Below, piece by piece: positions 14,401 through 26,400 of a stretch of 64,000 bases of DNA (positions are counted from its first letter, which is position 1; each line of letters opens with the position of its first letter). A model generated the notes under the pieces. That model was not told the DNA's origin. It saw only the letters and a list, made by a program, of their open reading frames with translations, and ran no database searches. A program made the translations under genes and the position numbers. This stretch comes from Azorinus chamasolen (Eukaryota > Mollusca > Bivalvia > Cardiida > Solecurtidae): assembly GCA_963576725.1 (NCBI GenBank), contig OY755242.1, forward strand, positions 60,464,324 to 60,528,323. The letters run 5' to 3'.

Positions 14401-17400
14401 CCAAGAGGTGGTCAGTTTTCAATAGAAACATAAAGTGAAAACTTTGAACATCTTCTCCTCTGATTGTCTGGTGAGCGATGTTAGGGCCGTTCTGGCCCTC
14501 TTGTTATTTTTATCATCTGTCACGAGCATTTACATAACATGTTATGTTTCTTTTTTGAAGGTTACATGCTGATGTATGAAATGCCCTGGCTCTTCAATGG
14601 TAAATATTTTACAGAATATGTCAGATTGAGGGTTAAAAAATTACTGTTTATGTAAATGCTGTCAGATTAGATTCTGCCTTTTTGCTTACATGGTGAGTCT
14701 GCATATAAGTCCTTCACTGGTTAAGAAACAACATATTTACAGTTTTCAGTTCTTCAGTTATGTCCAAAATTTCATGTCCGACCACAGTATGGTGTTAATG
14801 CATCGGCATTTGAATATAACTTGTCACAATAGTTTTAGTAATATTTTAGGCAGGTGGCTGCTTAATGCAAGATGAAAATCCTACAGGAGCTTTCTGTATC
14901 ACTTTCTGCCTGTATTAAACTGCTACCTATCTTAAAGTCTGATAATGATACATGGCTTAGTGGTCAAACTATCAGGGTTTTACTGTAGTTGGCAAATGCC
15001 ATAAGAGTGTTGTGTATTAATGAACAGAACAGAAAATAACTTTTATCTATCATTTGTGCTTGCGTATAAATGTCACATAATTTGGTAAGCATACATAGAA
15101 CTTGCGTATTGTGACAGATATAAATTATGCAACTCCTTTGTATCAGATGAAATCGAAAAAATACATTTAAATACGAGTATAGCAGATCAAACCAATTAGG
15201 TGTGCATTGTAGAGCAATTTTTTTACTCTAAGAATAAATGATAGTAAGCCTTTAGAATGTGTTATTACAGTCAAACTTCACAAACTGACTACATTTGGAT
15301 CATATGATAGTAAGCCTTCAGAATATCTAACTAGTCGAACTCCACAAACTGGCTACATTCAGATCGAATGTGGTAAAACATTTTCATGATATTGACAGAC
15401 TCACACATGGAGTTGTTACCTCAATGTGTCAATGGCATTCACATGCATTGCTCTTATCGCTTTACTCCATGGATATTCAGACAAGAAATAATGACATCAT
15501 GACTCATAATTCATGTGCTTTACTATGATGTTACTATGAACAAAATATTATTTTATCCTGACAGTAACTGTAGTATCAGATCTATATTATATCAAAAGCA
15601 AACAGAGCAGACCCTGATCTGATCTGGGTCTACTCTGTTTACAAAGGCATAGGGATGTGTATTTATGGAGTAAAGGGTTAACTTAATGATCACATATATT
15701 ATTAATGTCCACAGCTGCATGGAAGGTTATCAAGGCAATGTTACACGCAGGGTCTGTGAAGAGGATCAAATTTGTTACCAAGGCTGACATCCAGGCATAC
15801 ATAGACAGGGACCAACTGTGGGAACACATGGGTGGCACGGTATTTGCCTACAATTCTCTACATACATACTTATCGCATACTTTTAACCCATTCCCTCATA
15901 GGCTATTTTTAGCCCCAACTTCTTTGCATAAATCTACAGAAAAAGAACATTTACAAGAGAAAAGGAACATTAAAATTGTGGTGTATTGAAACCATTTGTG
16001 ATAAATAGAGCATTTGCCCCCTAGGAGTAAATGCTCTATTTGTCACAATGTTTTCAAAAAGAGACTTTTACAAATATAATATTCATTTATGACTTGACAT
16101 TGCTCTTAGTATCATTCTGTTTAACCCTATTGTCAAACTTGCAGAATAAAATGCAAACAGTACACATCTGGATTAGATGCTGAGTTATTTCTTGCAGATG
16201 CTTGTAGCTGTAATTTGTTTTAAAGAAACAAAAAAGAAAATCTTTTCTTTAGATAAAAAACATTAAATGCATGTGAGGAATATTTAAAAGTGTATAATTT
16301 CAGGACACATACGTGTTCAAATATGAGCAAGCCATGTCAGACGCAAGTGGAGAAGGGGAGCTTGACACAGATGTAAATGGCTTGATTAGAAAAAAGGTAA
16401 TAAGATGTATTCAGTACAGCAAGATAAACTGTAAAGCCTGTGTAAGATAATAAGTAAAAGGGTAGGATGTACTGGGTATATTCTTCTGGATTAATTTCAA
16501 ATTTAAAACATTGTTACAATGCAAGTTTATGAAATTTTCTCATTTTTCAATCGTTTTGGTAATTTTTGATCATTTTTGTGTCACCTGCCGAGAGGCAGTG
16601 TGCCACTTAGGGATATTTTTTCCGTCGTCTTTCTGTCTGTTGGTCTGTCTGTCAGTCACTCTGTCTGTCACATTCTTTTTTATGCCCCCCAGCGTCGGGC
16701 ATATAGTAATCGCATTGTCCGTCTTTCTGTCCGTCCGTCCGTCCCAAATTTCGTGTCCCTTCTCTAACTTTTTTATCTGTGAATGGATTTCAAAATAACC
16801 TGGCACAAATGTTCACCACACAAAGACGATATGCTGCGTTCAACTCCCTGGTCCATGGGTCAAAGGTCATCCTTCAGGGTCAAAGGTTTGCATTTGACAT
16901 GATGTAGATCTGATTGTACAGTTTTTGTCGAGAACAAAAACTTTCACATTATACAAATTGAGATAATAAATATTCATGTCATTATACCCCACAAACGAAG
17001 TTTGAGAGGGGTATATATAGGAGTCAGTGTGTTAGTCGGTTAGTTGGTCTGTCTGTCCATGGCACAACTTTTTGACTTGGGAATAAGGCAGCTGAGTTGG
17101 GGTAGTTTATCACCTTTAGTGATAGTTATATCCCCGCAAACAAAGTTTGAGAGAGGGTATATATGAGTCAGTGTGTTGGTCGGTTGGTTGGTCTGTCTGT
17201 TTGTCTGTGGCACAGCTTTTTGATTTGCGATCAAGGCAGCTGAGCGGGGTATTCCATTACCGTTAGTGATAGTTCTAGTTATTATGTCTCCCCCCTTTAG
17301 GGGAGAAAGACATATTGATGTTGTGCTTTCTGTCCGTCCGTCCGTCCTTCTGTCTGTCTGTTAAAATTCTTGTGCAGCTAACTCCTCTAACTCCTCCTAC

Positions 17401-20400
17401 ACTATTAGAGGGATTTCCTTCAAACTTTTACATATGAACCAGCTATATGTGAGGATGGTCATGTGGTTTTGAATTTTGGCTGCAACAATTTTGACAGAAG
17501 TTATGGTCCTTTGTACTTTTTCCTTATATAGAATATATAGCGAAAAAGAAAAAATCTTGTGCAGCTAACTACTCCTACACTATTTGAGGGATTTACTTCA
17601 AACTTTTACATATGAACCAGCTATATGTGAGGATGGTCATGTGGTTTTGAATTTTGGCTGCAACAATTTTGACAGAAGTTATGGCCCTTTGTATTTTTTC
17701 CTTATATAGAATATATAGCGAAAAAATCTTGTGCAGCTTACTCCTCCTACACTATTTGAGGGATTTACTTCAAACTTTAACATATGAACCAGCTATATGT
17801 GAGGATTGTCATGTGGTTTGGAATTTTGGCTGCAACAATTTTGACAGAAGTTATGGCCCTTTGTAGTTTTTCCTTATAGCGAAAAAATCTTGTGCAGCTA
17901 ACTCCTCCAACACTATTTTCTTTATATAGAATATATAGCGAAAAAATCTTGTGCAGCTAACTCCTCCAACACTATTTTCCTTATATAGAATATATAGCGA
18001 AAATATCTTGTGCTCCAACACGATTTTCCTTGTATAGAATATATAGCGAAAAAATCTTGTGCAGCTAACTCCTCCTACACTATTTGAGGGATTTACTTCA
18101 AACTTTTACATATGAACCAGCCATATGTGAGGATGGTCAGGTGGTTTGGAATTTTGACTGCAACAATTTTGACAGAAGTTATGACCCTTTGGAGTTTTTC
18201 CTTATATAGAGTAATAGCGAAAAAGTCTTGTGCAGCTAACTCCTCCTATACTATTTTGGCATATGAATTTATTCCTCTTATGGGTGCCAGGGTAGAGGGT
18301 GCCAAGGGGTGAATTCATTCCTCTTATGGGTGCGGGGGCGGGGTACCGGGGGAGACATGTGTTTTTCTCAAAAACAAACTCTAGTTTCTTACATGAATAT
18401 TGAACAGGGAAAGGGTTAATTGATTGTCATTAGCTTGGCTCAGTATAAAATATTTACTGGAGTCTTAGTTTATTCTTTAACTCAGAAAGACAGATCCATG
18501 TAACTGATTGGATTTGGAGGCTGAGAACTTACAGACCATTTGGCTGTAATGTCAAGGAGGATAATGCACTAATGTGATTGTACATATTATGTTGAAATAA
18601 ATCTATCTCTATCTAAAAAATCTATAATACATGCATGACGTTGTGCACTCATGATGTCATTTGATGACGTCATTTGTCAATTGATGACATCATAACATTT
18701 GAAATAACAACTCAATGTTACCATGACGCTGGATCAACATTATTCTCTTTGATTTTATGGCTGAATAAATGTACCAAAAAATGTGACATGTATTTTGACA
18801 TGATTATCTTTGATAAAGGCCTGTAGTGGTCGAAATATTAGATAAGAGCTATTTAAGTATTTCTGTATTACCTTAATTCCCTTTTTGGAATATTATCTTC
18901 ATTGTATACTGATACTGTTAAATGGTAGTAATGTCATGACGTCATGGAAGACATGATGATGTCATGACGTCACATCCTGGAAACCACTGGGACTTGTTCT
19001 ACTTTAGGTCAGGAGTTTTATGAAATGGCATAGAAATTTAGGGAAATGATAAAAAAATATGGGATATTTTTACCATTATCAGTTTTATTTTCCTTGAAAT
19101 TAAAACAAAAAATATTGAATGAGTCAGAGACCATAGCCGAAAATATAATGAAATGAGATCAGTTATGCTGCATTTTGCAGTCATTAGATTTAAGGTGAGT
19201 TTATTTACTTTATTGATCTTGTGTGAAAGTTCCATTTTATTTTTATGTGTATCAAATTTTGCACCCATTTAGCTGTGAGGTTTTGTTTAGAAAATATCAT
19301 TTAATGCTTTGTTTTCTCAAAAACGACACAGAAATATCAGTCATGTGATGATGATGTTACAATAGCTTGTTTGCATCAGTCCAACTAGGGGTTGCTGTTG
19401 TAAATCCCTTTCATATTTTTTAAATGAAACATTTTTCAATTATTGTAACTTGTTTACTAGTGATTTGAAACTGTCTTAGGACAAAAAAAAAAGAGTTTTC
19501 ACATTGAAATATAATGGGACTTCAATAATTAGTTAGCCTCATTTATTTGAACTAGTATCAGTTTTTTATGTATACATGTGTTTTTTGTATTTAACCCCTT
19601 CGCTGCCTTACCCCGAGCCTCACTCGGGCGAGAAGTGTATCCTGTGTGCTATAACCCGAGCTAGACTCGGGATTATTACGATCTATGTTAAATTGCAGTA
19701 AATTTATGTTATGGAGTAAGGGAAGCAACTCATCCTTTACATTTGCAGTGACAGTCATTTTGAATGGTTTCCCTTATATGTAATGGGTAGAAAATACGTG
19801 TTTCCATCAAAAGTTAACACAGATTTAACACAGATACCTATTAAATTCCTATTAATTCTAATGGTAAGTCATTGTGGAACGTTTATACTGTGGTTTTGCA
19901 TAGAAACAGTGATAATACATTGTATATCAATGAAACTTTCAGGAAGTATTGATATAAGTTTTTTGATGCAGCATGCGAAAAATTGGTGCCGATTACTTGA
20001 TTATTAGTGAAGTTTATGTAGGCTGGTAGGTCTGCGAAGTATGCGCTGAAGTAGATCCCGGCACATAGGGTGTACAGGTACACGACTGTGAAGGGGTTAA
20101 TCAGCTAGAATGAATCCAGTCTAATGATAAAATTAGCACCCTCTTTTGGAACTATTTGAATTCCTGTCAATTAAGACAGAAATGTACAAAAGATGTACGT
20201 ATATATATTAATCATAATGAAAATTGATGAATGTCTTTTTAGAAGAATTCATTTTTTAGACAGTGACTGTACTTTTTGATTAGTTCTGAATATATTTATA
20301 CTTTCCTGCGCAGAAAAAAATAATCCTTGTGATTAATGCACAACTCATAATTTCACAGTAAATCTTTAATAGGGACCACGCTGTAGGAGGCTTATTATTT

Positions 20401-23400
20401 GTTGGGTCTTTCTTCATGACTTGTTTTGAAAAATTTGCTAATTAGTATTATTACCATCGATATTTCTGACATGAATATTCATTAATTGAAGTATTTATTA
20501 ATCAGTGGTCCAGATAAGATGCGTAAAGTAAAACATTTTCAAGAATATCTCCTTTATTTCTCCACCAAACCCTGTCCCTATGAATAATGATGTGACCACT
20601 CTTTAGAATCGTTTCTTAGGGAGTGATCACAATATAGGTTTTGGTTGAGAAATGACTATTTTAGTATCACAATGAAGAAAATATTCCAAAATAGGGAATT
20701 AATATAATACATAAATACTTGAATTGCTCTGATCTAATATTTCGACCTCTAAGGGCCTTTTTCAAAGATTATCATGATAATCTTTGAAAAAGGCCCTTGG
20801 TGGTCGAAATATTAGATCAGAGCAATTCAAGTATTTATGTATTTTAGTATCTGTTGCCCTGATTAATTAATTTATTAACTCTTTTATTCATTGTTTATTT
20901 CAGGTAACATTTGCTGACCAGGACAGCCAGGTATATAAAAGCCTAAGCAGTGACAATATCAAAGACTTAGAAAATGCCCATCAATCAAAACCAGTAAGTA
21001 AGCATAGGTTAAATCTGGTAAAATGTTTTCCATTGTCATTAGTGCAAAACTATTGTTCCTTCAATCTTTATAAAGGAATGTGTAGGTGTTGCAGACTTTG
21101 CAGATTTTCATTGTATATTTTATGAAACATGGAAACTGAGTAGATATTTGGTCCATTTCCCCCCCCCCCCCCCAAAAAAAAAAACCCCCAAACAAACCCA
21201 CTAATATAGACAGTTTTGATCCCTATCCAAGCCCTTAGTCTGTCAGTGACTCACTTGGATAAAAATCTTATCATAAAATTGTCTGCAAATAAGTCGATAG
21301 AGTGCAGTTACAGCATTGTTTATAAGGCTCTGAATATTTCTTTAACCCTTTCCTTCATATGCATTTGCAAACATAGTAGACCCAGATCAGATGACTCCTT
21401 TAGGATCCGTCTGATTTGGGTCTGCTCTGTTTGCTTGTGACATGATATAGACGCATGTATCATTCTACAGTTTTTGTCAAAGCAGAAAATTCCTTTGAAA
21501 AAGTTACATTATAAAACTTCAGCTAATAAATATTCATGACATCATAATTTCTTACATGAATATTGAACAGGGAAAGGGATAAACGACATCTCCTCCTAAA
21601 CCACTGACTGGATTTTCACCAAAAATTAGAGACGTAGGTGTCCCTCTGGTTTGTTCCCACTTTCCTTACATTTCTAGGTTCACACCTATTAGGGTTGTTG
21701 GTTCCAGTTAGTGTGTGCTGTAAAGTGATGCCTTAATTGTATGAAAATTTAAAGATGCCTTCTCAAATTTGATGTTTAAATGTTACAAAATTATGTAAAT
21801 TTTCCAATAGAGTGCCTTTTCATATGAAAGTGAAATACAAGGATCTGAACAATTTTGTTAGATGTATATAATAGATCATTTGGGCTATTAACTCTTTACT
21901 CCATAAAAATATGCCTTTTTGCACTTTGTCAAACAGAGTAGACCCAGATCAGACTCCTATATGAGCCGTCTGATCAGGTTCTGCTCTGTTTGCTTTATAT
22001 GAAATAATGTAAATTTAGCAGTTTCTGCTATATAGAAATATACATTTCTATTACTGGCACAGTGCATGTATATGTTTCTTATTATTTACAACGAATCTCA
22101 CTTGTGTACATGTATGTTCTTTATTTCAGACAGGCAGTATTCTTGGCCAGAGAAGAGGACCACTGCCAGCCCCTACCAAAAGGAGGGTCAGCCAGGATGA
22201 TAACTCATTTATTGGACGGTTGTTGACAATATGGTAGGTAAAATTATATGAACCTATTAGAAGAAGTTTTTGTTTGCAAACAATGTAGATCTAAGTCTTT
22301 TTTTTGCCATTGTTAACATTTGATAGAAGAATTATGAAAATTCAATCATTTTTTGCGTTGCCTTCTTTAACAGTGTAACAGTTATGTCCCTTTCAGTATG
22401 ACAGTGCCTGTATTTGTTTAAATAGATTAGTTATTTGTAATTAAAATATCATCCATGACAGCCATGCTATAAAATGCATTTGATAATGTGACATTGTGTT
22501 TTAAATGTGCCGATAATGTGTTTTAAACACTTACTCAATGAATATTTATGCAAGAAAAATCAAGAAAAATATCATGAAAATTAATTTGATGAATATTTAA
22601 ATAGCATATTAAACAGGAAATTTTTGCAATGGCAGAAACTGTAGAATCATATCTATAGTATCCAATAAGCAAACACAGCAGGCCCTGGTCAGAATTGTCT
22701 GATCTGGGTCTACTCTGTTTGCAAAGTCATTAAAACAACTATTTATGGAGTAACAGGTTAAATTTGGTTTAGCCTGATAGTTTACTTTCAAAGACAAAGT
22801 ATTAATTTTATATTAATCTTTCTTTCATATAAACACCTTTTAATGATTTTGCAAACGGAAAAGACCCAGATCAGATGGCTCCTATAGCAGCCTTCTGATC
22901 AGAGTCTGCTCTGTTTGCTTATGGTATGATAGAGGTATGATTCTTTAGTTTCTAAAATAGCTACAATGTTCTACCTTCTATATTTCATTATAACTATTTT
23001 GTCCATGAATATTCGGTATGTATTAAGATTTGGATCAGATATAGAGCAGGTAACGGGTTAAAGATTATGGGGCTGGGCATATTTTGATGATATTCATGCT
23101 ATAGAGTTTGTTATTTACACTTTAGTCCAGCAGAAGAGCTCGAGTTTGTTGTGGAAGATCCTACCAAAGAAGCCTGTGATACTATTCTACTGAAAAACAC
23201 CCTGCCTTACTCCATAGCATATAAGGTTAATATTGATTCTAGTATTTAGAAAAAATCAGTGTAGTTTGAAGAATAGGGCATCCACGTTGTTGTCGTTGTT
23301 GTCCAGAAACTTTAACATTGGCTATTACTTCTTTACTATTCATGCAAATCTTATGAAACTTCCCACACTTGTTCACCTCACAAGGGCTACAATCGAACAG

Positions 23401-26400
23401 ACAAGCATAGACACTTGCTTGTGTTGCTCGTTCCACAGAGTTATGGCCCCTTGATTATTGAGACTATCATGTTGTCTGACAAGGGTTTGTTTATACATCC
23501 AGTGGTAATTCTTGTTTTTGTGTGCTTTGAAGGAATACAATTCAGGGCAACTGAATTCTGGCAAGCCCTGTTTTTCCGACTTATTTTTTTTATATATCTT
23601 AGATTGTATTAAAGAGTATTGATATATTATGTAATTTAATTCAATTATCAGTGATCTGTACTAGTTTGTTTTATTAGAAACATTCCTTGTAATATTATCA
23701 GGATCTGAACATGTTATGTTATGGCCCTTTTTTATACGCCCGAAGGGACGTATTATGGTATGGCGCATGTCGTCCGTCCATCCGTCCGTCCGTCCGCACT
23801 CACCAAAGGGTAGTTGTGTGACTTTTTCTAACTAGTCCCACAAGTAAAATCATTAACCTGGCCATCTCTTGTGACATTAACCTGGCCATTTCTTGTGACA
23901 TTAACCTGGCCAGTTGTGGGACATAGGGTTAGGGTTAGGGTTAGCTTCCAGATCATTCTTTTCCAAAGTTAGAGCCAAAAATAGTTTTTCTTGTGGGACT
24001 AGTCACACAAGAAAAGATCAAAGGAAAAAGTCACACAACTACCCATTTGTTAGCATGTCCGTCTGTCCGTCCGTCTGTCCGTCTGTCCGTCCGTCCGTTA
24101 GCAATTTCTTGTGCAACTAACTCCTCCTTTATTTTTCAACATAATTTCTTCAAACTTTTAGGAATGATAGATACTGATGTGTAGTTGTGCATATCAGTGA
24201 GATAACTCTCATATCATTTTTCATTCTGGAGTTATTGCCCTTTGATAGTTTCGGGTAGCAATTTCTTGTGCAACTAACTCCTCCTTTATTTTTCAACATA
24301 ATTTCTTCAAACTTTCAGGAATGATAGATACTGATGTGTAGTTGTGCATATCAGTGAGATAACTCTCATATCATTTTTCATTCTGGAGTTATTGCCCTTT
24401 GATAGTTTCGGGTAGCAATTTCTTGTGCAACTAACTCCTCCTTTATTTTTCAACATAATTTCTTCAAACTTTCAGGAATGATTGATATTGATGTGTAGTT
24501 GTGCATATCAGTGAGATAACTCTCATATCATTTTTCATTCTGGAGTTATTGCCCTTTGATAGTTTCGGGTAGCAATTTCTTGTGCAACTAACTCCTCCTT
24601 TATTTTTCAACATAATTTTATAGAACAGCCTTCGGGCGTATATTGCCCCGTCTTGCGGTGCTCTTGTTCTAAATACAAGTACAGTAAAACCAGATAGTTC
24701 GAACACTTAAAGCATCATTCCTCGGTCTTTGTTACAGGTGGCAGCTTAATGCCAGGTGAAAGTCCTCTAGGTGCTTTCTACATGACTTTCGCCCAGTATT
24801 AAGCAGTCACCTGGCTAAACTGGCATAAATTCTTCATTAATAAAATTTCATAGTATGGAGTTTTTACTGTATGTCTTCCAATTTCACTCATAGGTGAAAA
24901 CCACATCTCCTGAGAAGTACAGAGTGAGACCAAGTTCAGGAATGGTGAAGCCTGGATCTGAAACAGAAGTGGTGATTCATTTACAAAATGGTGAGTTACA
25001 AACATGGCTGTCAAAAAGGCAATTGGGCTTTGCAATGTCTTTTCATAACACATATGGGGGCTTACACATGTCCAGAATGGATCCATTTTTTTTGTTTACT
25101 GGTGCATAATTATTATAAACCCTTTACTCCATGAATAATTATGTAAAAAATAATTTGTGTATGAATATTAATAAGCTTAATATTTATAATGGCACATAAA
25201 CAAGAAATACTTTTGCCCTGGTAAAACAGTAGAATGTGATCTTTATTATTCCTAAAGCAAACTGATCATACCCTGATCAACTGCCTCCTATAGGAGCCAT
25301 CAGATCTGGGTCTATTCTGTTTGCAAAGGTGTTTAAAAATGTATTTATGGGGTAAAGGGTTAAGCAGCGGAGTGCAGTGAGTATGAACAATTAAATTGCT
25401 AGAGAATATTAACAGACTCTAAGCATAGGGGTGTGAAACAACGGACATTAGGCTTTATGAAAAAATCTTGATAGAAACTTTTTTGTCCACACAGTGAAAA
25501 CCAAATAATGATTTAGTGATGATGATTTGATTATTATTATGATGATGATGGTGATGATAATGAAAATGTTTACTGGTGTTAAGTTATAACTATTGTAAAA
25601 CCTGTCATAAGGAACCATTTCCTGATTAAACATAAGAGTCTTGAAAAAGCAGGCGGTTGCTTAATGCAGGGAAAAAGTAATGCAGAAAGCCCTCAGGAGT
25701 TTTCTGCATTACTTTGGTCTTGGATTAAACTACCTTCTGCTTTAAAAACTAGAATCAGACCTCTTTTTAATAGTGAATAAAGACAGGTAAAACAATGTAT
25801 GACTGTCACACCATAAGAAAAAGCTGTATCAGTAACTAAGATTAGTGTAATTTGTTTGGAGTAAACAATAATTTGTAACTGACATCATAAATATGGCAAA
25901 AAGGGTTAACACTTTCATTGTGACATAAAAAAAATGACATCATAAACGTTTATTTTTTTATAATGGGATTTGTACCCATTATGTTTTGGCTCAGGTAGAA
26001 ACTGTAGAATCAGATCTCTATCATACCATAAGCAAACAGTGCAGACCCTGATCAGACTGTTCCTAGGCGTCTGATCTGCATCAACTCTGTTTGCAAATGC
26101 GTTTAAAGGTGTTTATATGAATGAAAGGGTTAATGACTGACAAGTATAGAGGTTTTACTACAATTCATATTGCCCACTATTATTGTGTTGTAGGGTTTCA
26201 GAACACTGTACACAAGGACAAATTCCTGATTATGGCAATGGAGGTGGCGAATGATTCAAGTACCTCATTTGCTGAACAATGGAAAAATGTGCAAAAAGAC
26301 TCGATAATGGAACACAGGTAACACTCGTAGGTTCTACAACACTGAACTAACAGTAGACTGAGATCAGATGACTCATATAGGAGAAACCCTGGCGTGATGC

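Larger units (their letters stand above)
16886..18412. mobile_element. TPal1 right half split by HEL modules
   Basis: 16886-16984 (TTTGACATGATGTAGATCTG to ATTCATGTCATTA) and 18385-18412 (TTTCTTACATGAATATTG to GAAAGGG, then TTAA) are the two parts of one TPal1 right half. HEL material at 16985-18384 lies between. Intact copies such as 21346-21578 show the two parts are normally contiguous. Confidence 0.75.

Noticed and set aside
16511..16806. Overlapping frames on both strands around GTCTGTC repeats
   Set aside because: Overlap of two HEL heads; low complexity and mutually exclusive strands.
23925..23944. Telomere or chromosome fusion point from TTAGGG repeats
   Set aside because: Only three to four units, enclosed inside a TIR element with perfect ends, so an element component rather than a former chromosome end.
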